This document shows positions 15,190-23,762 of a DNA stretch of 32,294 nt, in pieces. Numbering within the stretch: position 1 is the stretch's first letter; every line of letters starts with the position of its first letter. Made by a program: the position numbers and the translations under genes. The notes beneath the pieces are model-generated. The model worked only from the letters and a program-made list of their open reading frames with translations, had not been told where the DNA came from and did no database searches. The DNA lies in contig JAFRMD010000105.1 in the NCBI GenBank assembly GCA_017430835.1, positions 1 to 32,294 of the forward strand. The letters run 5' to 3'. The stretch comes from Methanosphaera sp. Lineage in GTDB: Archaea; Methanobacteriota; Methanobacteria; Methanobacteriales; Methanobacteriaceae.

Positions 15190-17649
15190 TTGGTAAATTC
15201 TATTAAGATTCGGGGAGCTAAAGTTCATAACCTAAAGGACATCAATGTTGACATTCCACTTGGTAAAATTGTAGCTATCGCCGGAGTTTCAGGAAGTGGC
15301 AAATCATCCTTAGCTTTGGGAGTGCTTTATGCTGAAGGTTCAAGACGATACCTGGAAGCATTATCAACATATACTCGCCGTAGAATCACTCAAACACGAA
15401 AGGCAAAGGTTGACTCTGTCGAACATGTTCCTGCCAGTCTTGCATTGCATCAAAGACCTAATATTCCAGGTATCCGAAGTACGTTTGGAACATCAACAGA
15501 GTTGCTGAACTCTTTAAGGTTACTTTATTCTCGTTGCGGAAACTATATTTGTCCTAATGGGCACCTGCTAGAACCCAGCATTAATGTTGCACGTGAAATA
15601 CCTTTACATTGCCCAATTTGTCATGAAAAGTTTTATGGTATGGGTGCTGAAGACTATGCTTTCAATTCAGATGGTGCTTGTCCTAAGTGTTCCGGTACGG
15701 GAATAATTAGGGATGTTGACATCTCTACTATTGTACCCGATGAAACATTGACTTTAGAAGAAGGTGCTGTTAAATCCTGGAATATGTTTGGATTATCATC
15801 AATGTATCTTGTTGCTAAAGAACTGGGCGTTCGAATTAACGTACCTTTTAAAGATTTGACAAAAAAAGAAAAGAACATTGTTTATTATGGAGAAGAGGTA
15901 GCCAAAGATATTGTTATCCCTGCCAATGGTAAGGCATTTGAAATAAATTTCAAATATCGAAATGCCATAGATGCTGTGAAAGTTTCACTAAACAAAGCAC
16001 AATCCGAGAAAGGATTAACAAAGATTAATAAGTTTTTAGTAGAAAAACATTGTGATGAATGTAATGGTTCACGTATTAATAAGAGAGCAAACAGTACTTT
16101 GATAGATTCCAAGAACATTACCGATGCATCTATGATGAGTCTTGATGAAATATCCTGCTGGTTACAAAGTATTGCTAAAACATTACCTGACAACATGACT
16201 GATATGGCCAATGCCATAATTGAAGAATTTATGGACAATGCCAATTCATTGAAAGAATTAGGTCTAGGTTACATTACTCTTGACAGACCTAGCTCCTCAT
16301 TATCAACTGGTGAATTACAACGTGTTCAACTTGCCAGAACAATTCGAAATCAGACAACCGGTGTCTTATATGTTTTGGATGAACCTTCCATCGGTCTTCA
16401 TCCAGATAATATTAAAGGTTTAATTCATGTAATGAAGAAGCTTGTTAAAAATGGGAACAGCGTAATTCTAGTTGATCATGACGTTAATATTCTTGAAGTT
16501 GCAGATTATCTGATAGAAATTGGTCCATATTCGGGCGTTGATGGTGGAAATATTATTGCACAGGGCAGTATTGAAAAAATCAAAAACGATACAAAATCCA
16601 TTATTGGAAAATATTTGTCAAAAAAGGAAAAAGTGGTTGTACGAGAAGTTTCTTCCAGGGATGAACTATTTAGTCATGGCTATATCAGTCTTTCAACAAG
16701 CCCAATTCATACAGTTAAATCATTAGACTTGAATATTCCTCGTGGTCGTCTTAGCGTCATTACAGGAGTATCAGGTAGTGGAAAAACCACTTTAATTCTT
16801 GAAAGTTTATATCCTGCCATTAAAGCTAGGATTGATAATGAAAATTTACCGGAACACGTTAAAAGGATAGAATTTGAAGACATTAATAAAGTTCACTTAA
16901 TAGATGCAACTCCTATTGGAAAAAATGTTAGAAGTACCGTTGCTACTTACAGTGGCATATTAACCCCTATTAGAAAGTTATATGCCTCTTGTAGTGATGC
17001 TAATAAATTAGGTTATAATGTAAAGGACTTTACTTACAACACTGGAAAACTTCGTTGTCCAACGTGTAATGGTACTGGTCAAATAAGTATGGATGTTCAG
17101 TTTTTACCTGATGTTGAAATTGATTGTCCTAATTGTGATGGACTAAGATATTCTAAGGAAGCTGAACAAGTCAAATACAATGACATTTCCATTAAGGATG
17201 TGATGGCTTTAACAATAGCTGAAGCGATTGACGTCTTCGGGGATGATGGGAAAGTTTATGAAAAATTAAATACTTTGAATGATATGGGTTTAGGCTATCT
17301 TACTCTTGGTGAGTCTACACCTGCTCTTAGTGGTGGGGAAGCTCAACGTCTTAAGTTATCTGCACATATTGGACGTAAACAGGATAAATCATTGTTTATA
17401 TTTGATGAACCAACGATTGGTTTGCATCCTGAGGATGTTAAACGATTAATTAAAGTTTTTGATATTTTGATTGAAAATGGTGCTACTGTTGTCATTATTG
17501 AACATGATCGTGATTTAATTCGTAATGCTGATTATGTTATTGACATGGGACCTGGTGGGGGTAATTCTGGTGGAAAAATTGTTGCGTGTGGCACATTAGA
17601 TGATATAATTTCCAACAAAAATAGCTTAACTGGCAAATACTTGATTTGA
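15190..17649 (+). CDS. Short UvrA-like ABC ATPase (UvrA2 type)
   Basis: The product has 819 residues, against about 940 for canonical UvrA. Both ATP sites are present: Walker A GVSGSGKSS near residue 32 and GVSGSGKTT near 520; ABC signatures LSTGELQR and LSGGEAQR; Walker B LDEPSIGLH and FDEPTIGLH; switch His in VDHD and IEHD. Zinc-binding Cys pairs include CPNGH...CPIC, CPKCSGTG, CDECNGS and CPTCNGTG...CPNCDG. The stretch that normally holds the UvrB-binding domain, between about residues 115 and 160, is reduced to a short Cys-containing linker. This points to a UvrA2-type protein that binds DNA or other ligands without UvrB rather than to the repair UvrA. The start is the TTG at 15190 because GGTGA at 15180-15184 is 5 nt upstream. 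TTG at 15178 and GTG at 15181 lie at or inside that site. Confidence 0.82.
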   Translation: MVNSIKIRGAKVHNLKDINVDIPLGKIVAIAGVSGSGKSSLALGVLYAEGSRRYLEALSTYTRRRITQTRKAKVDSVEHVPASLALHQRPNIPGIRSTFGTSTELLNSLRLLYSRCGNYICPNGHLLEPSINVAREIPLHCPICHEKFYGMGAEDYAFNSDGACPKCSGTGIIRDVDISTIVPDETLTLEEGAVKSWNMFGLSSMYLVAKELGVRINVPFKDLTKKEKNIVYYGEEVAKDIVIPANGKAFEINFKYRNAIDAVKVSLNKAQSEKGLTKINKFLVEKHCDECNGSRINKRANSTLIDSKNITDASMMSLDEISCWLQSIAKTLPDNMTDMANAIIEEFMDNANSLKELGLGYITLDRPSSSLSTGELQRVQLARTIRNQTTGVLYVLDEPSIGLHPDNIKGLIHVMKKLVKNGNSVILVDHDVNILEVADYLIEIGPYSGVDGGNIIAQGSIEKIKNDTKSIIGKYLSKKEKVVVREVSSRDELFSHGYISLSTSPIHTVKSLDLNIPRGRLSVITGVSGSGKTTLILESLYPAIKARIDNENLPEHVKRIEFEDINKVHLIDATPIGKNVRSTVATYSGILTPIRKLYASCSDANKLGYNVKDFTYNTGKLRCPTCNGTGQISMDVQFLPDVEIDCPNCDGLRYSKEAEQVKYNDISIKDVMALTIAEAIDVFGDDGKVYEKLNTLNDMGLGYLTLGESTPALSGGEAQRLKLSAHIGRKQDKSLFIFDEPTIGLHPEDVKRLIKVFDILIENGATVVIIEHDRDLIRNADYVIDMGPGGGNSGGKIVACGTLDDIISNKNSLTGKYLI

Positions 17650-17784
17650 TAACCAATAATTTTACATAGTATTTACCATTCCTATTGTTTAAAATAAGGA
17701 ACTTTTCATAATAACCTAGGAGTACATTGATTATTATTTTGCCAAATAAATGGTTTGAAAAAAAAATGTGTTGATGGGGGAGAG

Positions 17785-18192
17785 TTAATATTTGAAGTTG
17801 AAGGATTCTTCCACTGAAAACATGTTTCTGAATTCTGCTGTTGCATCATCAACATAGAACAGTTCCATGTTCCAATTATTTTCATCATATAATGGTTTTA
17901 AATCTTTTAGTATTGTCCATACCTTTTCCATTACTTCTGGATTGTTATCGAATTTTGCAACTCCATAATATCTTAGAATGTCCTGTCCTTTACTTGCTAC
18001 AATTTCAAGTTTTGGATTTGCTTGTAACTGTTTATACACATCTTTAAAATCACCTATTCCAAAGTAGATTTTGCCATCATGTAAAACCTGCAATCCCAAT
18101 GGTCTTGCCTTTGGCTGGTCACCATCTGTTGTTGCTAAAAAGAACATTCCTGCTTCTGCTAAATATTCTGATACTTTTTCTATATCTGACAT
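17785..18192 (-). CDS. Pyridoxamine 5'-phosphate oxidase-like split-barrel flavoprotein (paralogue 1)
   Basis: The 135-residue FMN-binding split-barrel protein reads AGMFFLATTDGDQPKARPLGLQVLHDGKIYFGIGDFKDVYKQL as alternating strands and helix, then RYYGVAKFDNNPEVMEKVW. It is close to the protein at 24926-25342: both begin MSD..KV and share FLAT..GD.PK.RP.G and the ending AE.R.MF.V...YNF/FNF. The family may reduce flavins, F420-linked substrates or other small molecules; a B6 role is not supported. AGGAGA at 18201-18206 lies 8 nt before the ATG. The gene follows a non-coding stretch and is not obviously co-transcribed with the surface protein gene upstream at 18291. Confidence 0.78.
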   Translation of the reverse strand: MSDIEKVSEYLAEAGMFFLATTDGDQPKARPLGLQVLHDGKIYFGIGDFKDVYKQLQANPKLEIVASKGQDILRYYGVAKFDNNPEVMEKVWTILKDLKPLYDENNWNMELFYVDDATAEFRNMFSVEESFNFKY

Positions 18193-18290
18193 AATTTAAT
18201 TCTCCTGTATTATTATTTATTGTATCTGTTTTTAAAAATACATAATCTTATTTGAAAGTTTAAAACAATAAAAAATTGGAAAAGATTTAT

Positions 18291-19430
18291 TTATCTTCTC
18301 CTATTTCTACGTTTTCTTCTAATTCTCCTAATAATAGCAAGGATAATTATTAAAATCAATCCAATACCAATATATGGCAATAAATCGATTATTAGTGAAT
18401 GTTCAACTTTATCGAAACGATAAGTTTGTACAAAGCCCATATTGCTTGAATCAGTATGGTTTTGTGTAATTCTTGCAAAATTATACAATAAGTCATAATA
18501 TCCTATAGTTGCTCCATTATAACTAATGCTATCAGGTGCAGTACCTGTTTCATCCATATACTTACTTACTATACCACCCATTGCCATATAATCGGATATT
18601 GAATAGGAATCCTTTGCAAGTACGGAATGTCTTAGAGGATTGCTTGGCGGATTATACTTGGCAGGACTTTTTAAACCGTTACCGTTCAGATAAGAACTGG
18701 TAAGATATAATAGTTGAGGTGCAGTGTAGCCATTATACGTTCCATTAAAGTAAGAATCATCGGATTGATACAACTGATTAGATGCTTTTGCCATTACTGC
18801 CGGATTTAGTGAATGTGTAACTACCAAGCTTGAATCATAAGAGTCAGGTACTGTGATTGGATTTTCAATCTTATTAACAACTTGTTGAGCAATGTACCTG
18901 TTTATTTCATCATCAGAAGAAGTATATGTACTTCCACCCTTAGGATACTCTTTTAATGGTTGAATATAATCTATACCAGCGTTTTTTAGGAATTTACCAG
19001 GATAGTTAATTCCTGCAAAGTTCTGACTAGAATAGTTATCATCCCATGCTCTTCGAAGATAATTTTCATGATTTAAATCAAAATCACCTGTATTTACAAA
19101 TATTACTTGTTTATTTAGATTAGGAACAGCCTTTGCAAGTATTAGAAAATTACCGGCACAACTGGCAGCAAAGTTAACACTGACATCAGCATTACTTTGA
19201 ATAGCTCTTGTTCCCTCTCCAGGACTTGGTGCTTGACTATCCACTACTGCAGTTATTCTACCATCACTAAATTCTTCAATATAATTCTTCACTGAATTTA
19301 ACATGTTAAGATCATTATTTTCTGAACCTATATGATCCGATGTTAAAAATACTGTTGTTGCACTTACTCCAGAAAGTAAGGAAATAACCAGCAAAAAAGT
19401 TATTGTAATAATTGTTATTTGTTTTTTCAT
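18291..19430 (-). CDS. Membrane-anchored surface protein with pseudomurein-binding-like segment
   Basis: The 379-residue protein has a signal peptide (MKKQITIITI to GVSA, residues 1-24) and a large outer domain. Near the C-terminus are one membrane helix (about 350-368) and a tail of about ten Arg/Lys residues that stays inside, a type I topology. Residues 278-321 (YMAMGGIVSKYMDE...GTAPDSI...YYDLLYNFARI) resemble the pseudomurein-binding repeat (PMBR), which has helix, G..P, g..i and ..Y.a.i elements. The N-terminal domain (TTVFLTSDHIG...DSQAPSPGEGTRA...FAASCAGNFL) recurs, as far as I recall, in secreted proteins of methanogens with pseudomurein walls; its activity is unknown. AAGGAT precedes the ATG. 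It probably binds or remodels the cell wall. Confidence 0.6.
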   Translation of the reverse strand: MKKQITIITITFLLVISLLSGVSATTVFLTSDHIGSENNDLNMLNSVKNYIEEFSDGRITAVVDSQAPSPGEGTRAIQSNADVSVNFAASCAGNFLILAKAVPNLNKQVIFVNTGDFDLNHENYLRRAWDDNYSSQNFAGINYPGKFLKNAGIDYIQPLKEYPKGGSTYTSSDDEINRYIAQQVVNKIENPITVPDSYDSSLVVTHSLNPAVMAKASNQLYQSDDSYFNGTYNGYTAPQLLYLTSSYLNGNGLKSPAKYNPPSNPLRHSVLAKDSYSISDYMAMGGIVSKYMDETGTAPDSISYNGATIGYYDLLYNFARITQNHTDSSNMGFVQTYRFDKVEHSLIIDLLPYIGIGLILIIILAIIRRIRRKRRNRRR

Positions 19431-19524
19431 AATATTTATCCTTAAAAAATTAATGCTTAAAGATATATTAGAATTTAATAGTTTAAATCTTTAATCGAAA
19501 AATAGAAAAAAATAGTTGATAGGA

Positions 19525-20199
19525 TTATTCATTGTTACAAAGAGAATCAGCAACTATTTGAACTCCAAGTTTATATGCTTCTTCTAAATCTTTAGGAAAC
19601 TGTTCATCACGTACTTTTGCCTTATCTTCTTCATTAAATATGTAATTTTCATACAAGGAATAATCCTTAAATTGGTAAGTGTCATAAACCTTTTGAGAAT
19701 AAGGTTTGCCGAAGGTATATTCAAGATATCCTTCTATGTTGTCATATACACTTTTTGAGTATAACTTCTCCCCCATTTCTTGGGTTACATTCATTGTATA
19801 AATAAAAGCGTTAGGTTTACTTTTAGCTAAAGTTTCCTTTCCGTATACAAATTTTGGGAAGAACAATCGTTCCAGGAAACTTCGCATTTCTCCAGTTACA
19901 TTTCCAAAATATATTGGACTTGCCAATACTAACCCGTCACAATTCCATATTTTTGGGAGCAACGTTTGCAAATCGTCTTTTATTGGACATTGCCCATAGT
20001 ATTTGCCTTCAATCTTTTTACAATGAAAACATGATTTGCATCCCTTATATTCCAAATCATATAAATTCACAATTGAAATTTTAAAGTTTTCAACTTTTTC
20101 TTCCCCTAATTTATCTGCAATACCCTCAGCTACACTATCCAATACTTTAGCCGTATTATATTTTTTTCTATTGCTGCCATTTATTAAATAGAATTTCAT
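19525..20199 (-). CDS. Iron-sulfur flavoprotein-like NAD(P)H/flavodoxin-fold oxidoreductase
   Basis: The 224-residue protein has a flavodoxin fold. NGSNRKKYNTAKVL at the N-terminus forms the FMN phosphate loop and GLVLASPIYFGNVTGEMRSFLERL is the typical second FMN-binding stretch. Cysteines 54, 57, 60 and 71 form C-x2-C-x2-C-x10-C, a compact motif like that of iron-sulfur flavoproteins, though the last spacing is longer than the usual 4-7. The role is probably electron transfer from ferredoxin or F420-type donors to an unknown acceptor. The stop of the preceding gene (20210) is 10 bp upstream, so it is the third gene of an operon with 20210-20815 and 20826-21623. Confidence 0.75.
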   Translation of the reverse strand: MKFYLINGSNRKKYNTAKVLDSVAEGIADKLGEEKVENFKISIVNLYDLEYKGCKSCFHCKKIEGKYYGQCPIKDDLQTLLPKIWNCDGLVLASPIYFGNVTGEMRSFLERLFFPKFVYGKETLAKSKPNAFIYTMNVTQEMGEKLYSKSVYDNIEGYLEYTFGKPYSQKVYDTYQFKDYSLYENYIFNEEDKAKVRDEQFPKDLEEAYKLGVQIVADSLCNNE

Positions 20200-20209
20200 C
20201 TTAAATCAC

Positions 20210-20815
20210 CTAATGTATAAAGTTAAAGAATGTTTTATCTTCACGTTCCGGTTTTTCCTTATCCTTAAGATTATTTAACATCCAAATCATACTTCGAGCC
20301 AAATCCCTCATTTGCTGCATTCCTTCAATATCCTGTTTTACTTCCTCTGGTGTTTGTCCATGCACCGCATTCCAGTATTGACCTGATGCTATTGGCATCC
20401 TGGATATTGTGAAATACTTATTTAATCTATCAAAAGCTGAACCTGCTCCTCCTCTTCTACAACTTACTACGCTTGCACCTACCTTGTTTTCATACAATGC
20501 ACTGTTCTGGTAGAATGCTTTATCAAGTGCTGCTCCAAATGAGCCATTAATACTGGCATAGTATACCGGACTTCCCAGTACTATTCCATCAGCTTCCCTC
20601 ATTTTCTCTGCCAATTTGTTAGATACATCATCGTAAATACATTTTCCTAACTGGTTACATGAATTACATGCAGCACAGCCATAAACTGCTTCTTTTCCTA
20701 TCCAAAATATTTCTGTTTCAATTCCTTCATTTTTCAATATCTTTTCAATTTCCTCTAATGCTGTGTATGTACAACCCTTTTGTCTTGTACTTCCATTTAC
20801 TAATAATACTTTCAT
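20210..20815 (-). CDS. Iron-sulfur flavoprotein (Isf)-like flavodoxin-fold protein
   Basis: The 201-residue protein begins with the FMN phosphate loop VNGSTRQKGCT and has the second stretch GIVLGSPVYYASINGSFGAALDKAFY. Cysteines 47, 50, 53 and 59 form C-x2-C-x2-C-x5-C, the compact cluster motif of archaeal Isf proteins, which bind FMN and a [4Fe-4S] cluster and accept electrons from ferredoxin. Isf of Methanosarcina has been linked to oxidative-stress handling; here the role is inferred. GGTGAT five bases upstream sets the start at the ATG 20815, not the GTG at 20818. Gaps are 10 bp to both neighbours, within a three-gene operon. Confidence 0.78.
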   Translation of the reverse strand: MKVLLVNGSTRQKGCTYTALEEIEKILKNEGIETEIFWIGKEAVYGCAACNSCNQLGKCIYDDVSNKLAEKMREADGIVLGSPVYYASINGSFGAALDKAFYQNSALYENKVGASVVSCRRGGAGSAFDRLNKYFTISRMPIASGQYWNAVHGQTPEEVKQDIEGMQQMRDLARSMIWMLNNLKDKEKPEREDKTFFNFIH

Positions 20816-20825
20816 CACCTATCAC

Positions 20826-21623
20826 CTATTTAAATGTTAACTTAATTTTCTTATGTGGCCTTGTTCTAAGATATTTTAGCCTTGGATATCCTATTACAAA
20901 TGCTGCACACATGTGTTTTTTTGAGTCAATTTCTGGGAAGAATTTCATTAGTTTTTCATGATTTATTTCATCGGACATGTTAATAAATAGTGAGTGGAAT
21001 CCTCCCAATCCAAGTGTATATGCCATTAACTCAAGTCTTGTCATTGCTATTATTGCATCTGTTTTTGATTCACTGAATGCTAGAATTAACTGATGTCCCT
21101 CCCAAAGTAATGGATGTCTTTTAGGATCTCTGTTTTCATTTTGTAGATATTCTCCCAACTGTTTTATTCTGAAGAGTTCCTCTTCTTTTACACTTATGAT
21201 TTCATAGACTAAACTGATAAATTCTTCAAGCTTTTCATCAATTACTACAAATTCAACATCTTGAATGTTTTGTCTATTTGGACTGTAATAAGCGGCTTCC
21301 ATTAATTTGTTGAAAATATCTTCACTTATTTTATCATCTTTGAACCATCGGACAGTTCTTCTTTGCTTATAGAACTGTAGCATTGATTCGTATGATACTG
21401 GAATTTCTGTTACATCATATTCCACAATACGATCTGTTTGAGTAGAATAAGCTGTTAGTGATATTGCATTTGTTGGACATAATGTTGAGCATTGTCCACA
21501 GTCAAAACAGTCATTTCCCAATTCCTTTGCTACTTTTTGTATTTCTATATTATCCCTTATACATACCTGTTTACATAGTCCACATCCTACACATTTTGAT
21601 TCGTCAATAATTAAATGTTGCAT
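20826..21623 (-). CDS. Nitroreductase with N-terminal double [4Fe-4S] ferredoxin domain
   Basis: The 265-residue fusion has residues 1-55 as an 8Fe ferredoxin (C11, C14, C17, C21 and C39, C42, C45, C49). Residues about 80-265 are a nitroreductase-type FMN domain, with RRTVRWFKDDKI and YSPNRQNIQDVEFVVI as the cofactor-binding segments. The domain order allows ferredoxin electrons to flow straight to FMN. Such proteins occur in anaerobes and methanogens; the substrate is unknown (nitro compounds, quinones or cofactors). It is the first gene of the nitroreductase/Isf/Isf-like group, 15 bp behind the pRiA4b-like gene. It may be part of a four-gene transcript. Confidence 0.85.
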   Translation of the reverse strand: MQHLIIDESKCVGCGLCKQVCIRDNIEIQKVAKELGNDCFDCGQCSTLCPTNAISLTAYSTQTDRIVEYDVTEIPVSYESMLQFYKQRRTVRWFKDDKISEDIFNKLMEAAYYSPNRQNIQDVEFVVIDEKLEEFISLVYEIISVKEEELFRIKQLGEYLQNENRDPKRHPLLWEGHQLILAFSESKTDAIIAMTRLELMAYTLGLGGFHSLFINMSDEINHEKLMKFFPEIDSKKHMCAAFVIGYPRLKYLRTRPHKKIKLTFK

Positions 21624-21638
21624 CCAATCACCATTTTT

Positions 21639-22199
21639 TTATTCTAATAATTTATTTAAAGTGTTTTTCGGTTTTTCTTCTACCTTAACAATATGCTTTT
21701 CAATATTTTTGTAGGGAATGTCAAATAGTTTCATGAAGGATTTTTGAGTTTTAATTCGACTGAAAGCTTTTAAATCTATTTTATTCTTATTTTCTAGTAA
21801 TTTGTTAATCTTGTCAATTGATTTGATATCTTCTGGTGGATTATATGATACTTTATATGAAACTAGTTGTGGATATTCTATTTGTTCAGATAATTCCCTT
21901 GTTTTTAATGTTATTTTCCAGATTCCATACTTGTATTTAATTGTTTCAAATGCAGTTAAATATTTATCTATCAATTCACGTTTTGCATCTATTGTATCTT
22001 GATTTAAGGATTCTGTTTCTTTAATTTCTAAGTTTATTTCATTGAAAATAAATTTATATTTGTGTTTATTTTGGAATGAGAATATTATTTGAATTATATT
22101 ATGCAAAGTACTGAAAGTTATTCCGGAGGGAACATTTATTTTTCTACATATCGTTGGTCTTGTATCATCCAATATGAAATTGATTTCAAAAGCGTTCAT
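21639..22199 (-). CDS. Plasmid pRiA4b ORF-3-like protein
   Basis: The 186-residue protein has the pRiA4b ORF-3 pattern near its N-terminus: FEINFILDDTRPTICRKINVPSGITFSTLHNIIQIIF, in which FxIxLxdxxPxIxRxixVpxxxTfxxLHxxIQxxF is recognisable. The remainder is charged and helical. The family is widespread, often on mobile elements, and has no established function. The frame extends to an ATG at 22253, but GGGGA at 22207-22211 places the start at the ATG 22199 (MNAFEIN). A TATA-like stretch around 22232-22247 lies before it. The stop is 15 bp ahead of the nitroreductase gene, so it may lead the redox operon. Whether it is functionally linked is unknown. Confidence 0.7.
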   Translation of the reverse strand: MNAFEINFILDDTRPTICRKINVPSGITFSTLHNIIQIIFSFQNKHKYKFIFNEINLEIKETESLNQDTIDAKRELIDKYLTAFETIKYKYGIWKITLKTRELSEQIEYPQLVSYKVSYNPPEDIKSIDKINKLLENKNKIDLKAFSRIKTQKSFMKLFDIPYKNIEKHIVKVEEKPKNTLNKLLE

Positions 22200-22410
22200 T
22201 ACTAAATCCCCTATGATTATTACTTTATGAGTAGTATATAATAAATATTTCAATATAGAATGATAAATGCGACAATAAATAGAATATCTTTTTATGACTG
22301 TAATTTATTTTTTTTAATAAGAAAAATCTTTAAATTAAAAAACAGAAAAATAATTTGAATTTGTACAATAAAAGAATAAATTTAAAAAAATAGTAAGAAG
22401 GATTAATTAT

Positions 22411-22935
22411 TTAAAATACAAATTTTTGTTGTTTTTTAAGATTGTATGAAATTGGAGAAGCTAATTGTGCCATTTGTTTTAATTGTTTTAATAGTTCTTC
22501 TTTGTTTTCTGTTTCCATTAAAACTTCATCTTGCCATTTGGCTTCTAATTCATCAATTTCTTTTAGAATTTCTTTTCCTTTTTCCGTAATTATTATATCA
22601 TAAGGTAAGTCTTCAACTTCTGTATCTACTTTTACTAATCCTTTTTTTGCAAGTTTTTCATAGTTTTTGATGTATAACTTTTCATGTAATTTGAATAGAT
22701 CATCAATCTGTGAGTTTTCTACTAATTTTTTGTATTTTGCTACTCTGACTTTTCTGTGTTGTGGTTTTTCGTGTTTTTTTGCTTCTTTTAATAGTTTTAT
22801 TTGACTTGCATGTAAGTGTAATGATAGGTTTTGTTTTAAGTAAGATGTTTTTGATTCTGCTATAATTGTTATTAAAGGATATATTTCGTCTATGTTTTCT
22901 ATTACGTTCTTATGTGGATGTTTATTCTCTGCCAT
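22411..22935 (-). CDS. Putative MarR-like winged-helix regulator
   Basis: The 174-residue charged, mostly helical protein has a central stretch LYIKNYEKLAKKGLVKV that looks like a recognition helix, followed by a wing (EVEDLPYDIIITEKGKEIL). This is the layout of MarR-type winged helices (LxxKGLVxxxxxxxDxRxxxxxLTxxGxxxL). The N-terminal helices would form the dimer interface. The C-terminus (KEELLKQLKQMAQLASP) may be another coiled-coil-like helix. AGGTGAT precedes the ATG. It is a lone gene between the redox operon and the AbrB/TIR operon, and could regulate either; no operator is visible. Family placement is by pattern only. Confidence 0.5.
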   Translation of the reverse strand: MAENKHPHKNVIENIDEIYPLITIIAESKTSYLKQNLSLHLHASQIKLLKEAKKHEKPQHRKVRVAKYKKLVENSQIDDLFKLHEKLYIKNYEKLAKKGLVKVDTEVEDLPYDIIITEKGKEILKEIDELEAKWQDEVLMETENKEELLKQLKQMAQLASPISYNLKKQQKFVF

Positions 22936-23066
22936 TTAATCACCTGTTTAATACTATACTTTTTGATTAACTATCTTGTTAAATTCAATTTTTTTTATTA
23001 AATAATAATAATTTATTATTAATAGTATTTTCTTAAACTTATGATATATAATTTTTGAAAAATATT

Positions 23067-23540
23067 TTAAACTAGCAATGCATGTTTATGCATTTTTTTA
23101 TTAAGTGAAATGTCAATATATTGTTCTAAATTATCATAATTCTCTGTCCAATCGAAATATCCTGCATAACCTGCATATATATTTGTTGCTAATTTTTCTG
23201 GAATTATTTTGGGATTATAATCTTTTTTAAGATAATCATCATTTGTTGGTAAACATAATCCCAGCATGCATGCATTTTCATGTAATCCAAAATCTATTTC
23301 CCAATCCACATTACGAGACTTGTAAGTTTCATTGCCGACAAGAACTATAAAAACATTATTTTCTGAAGCTGTTTTTCTTAATTCGTCAGTGTATCTTTTG
23401 AAATCATGACAAATTTCATATTTGTGTGGAGAGGAATTTGTTTTAAAATGTTCACTTACAATTTCACTTAGTTTATCCTTAAAATATTTATCTACATGGT
23501 AATAGCTTATAAAAATGTTTAAATTTGATATATTATTCAT
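23067..23540 (-). CDS. TIR-like (MTH538/ThsB-type) protein
   Basis: The 157-residue protein starts with NLNIFISYYHVDKYF, the first strand and loop of a TIR fold. It continues with a helix and NNVFIVLVGNETYKSRNVDWEIDFGLH (Trp80, Glu81), the VLvG.eT..S..v.wEi signature of the MTH538 TIR-like family (PF08937) that includes ThsB of Thoeris. In catalytic TIR domains a Glu at about this site helps to cleave or cyclise NAD. No ThsA-type effector gene lies within the window. The start ATG overlaps the stop of the AbrB-like gene by 4 bases (ATGA), so translation is coupled. A 7-bp inverted repeat (23077-23094) lies in the last codons. It could act as toxin, defence sensor or NAD-derived signal producer. 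Confidence 0.68.
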   Translation of the reverse strand: MNNISNLNIFISYYHVDKYFKDKLSEIVSEHFKTNSSPHKYEICHDFKRYTDELRKTASENNVFIVLVGNETYKSRNVDWEIDFGLHENACMLGLCLPTNDDYLKKDYNPKIIPEKLATNIYAGYAGYFDWTENYDNLEQYIDISLNKKMHKHALLV

Positions 23541-23728
23541 TTGTTTCCCTTCTTACTTTGATAAATTAATGTGTATTCTAGTTTTAAAGTCTCATCTTTA
23601 TAAACAGGGTCTATTTTGAAGATGTCTCCTTTAGTTATTGAAAATTCTTTACTTATATCCGCAGGTAAAGTTAAATCGATGGATTTTGTTCCTTGTCGTT
23701 GTCTTGCTTTAACTGTGTAATTTTTCAT
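23537..23728 (-). CDS. AbrB/SpoVT-like small DNA-binding protein
   Basis: The 63-residue protein has residues 7-39 matching the swapped-hairpin AbrB/MazE/SpoVT pattern: a basic strand (KARQRQGTKS), then IDLTLPADISKEFSITKGDIFKI, in which T-hydrophobic-P, the helix and the xxKGDxFxI turn are clear. Such proteins form dimers that bind palindromic AT-rich DNA and often act as antitoxins or autoregulators. It is the promoter-proximal gene of a pair that overlaps the TIR-like gene. No ribosome site is seen, and a TATA-like stretch around 23748-23760 sits about 25-30 bp from the ATG, suggesting a leaderless mRNA. The 9-bp array just upstream is its likely binding site. Confidence 0.65.
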   Translation of the reverse strand: MKNYTVKARQRQGTKSIDLTLPADISKEFSITKGDIFKIDPVYKDETLKLEYTLIYQSKKGNK

Positions 23729-23762
23729 GAAATTATATATCTATAACCTAGTATTTAAATCT

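Noticed and set aside
23067..23728. A complete Thoeris defence system
   Set aside because: Only a ThsB-like TIR gene is present; no ThsA-like SIR2/SLOG or other effector gene is within the window.
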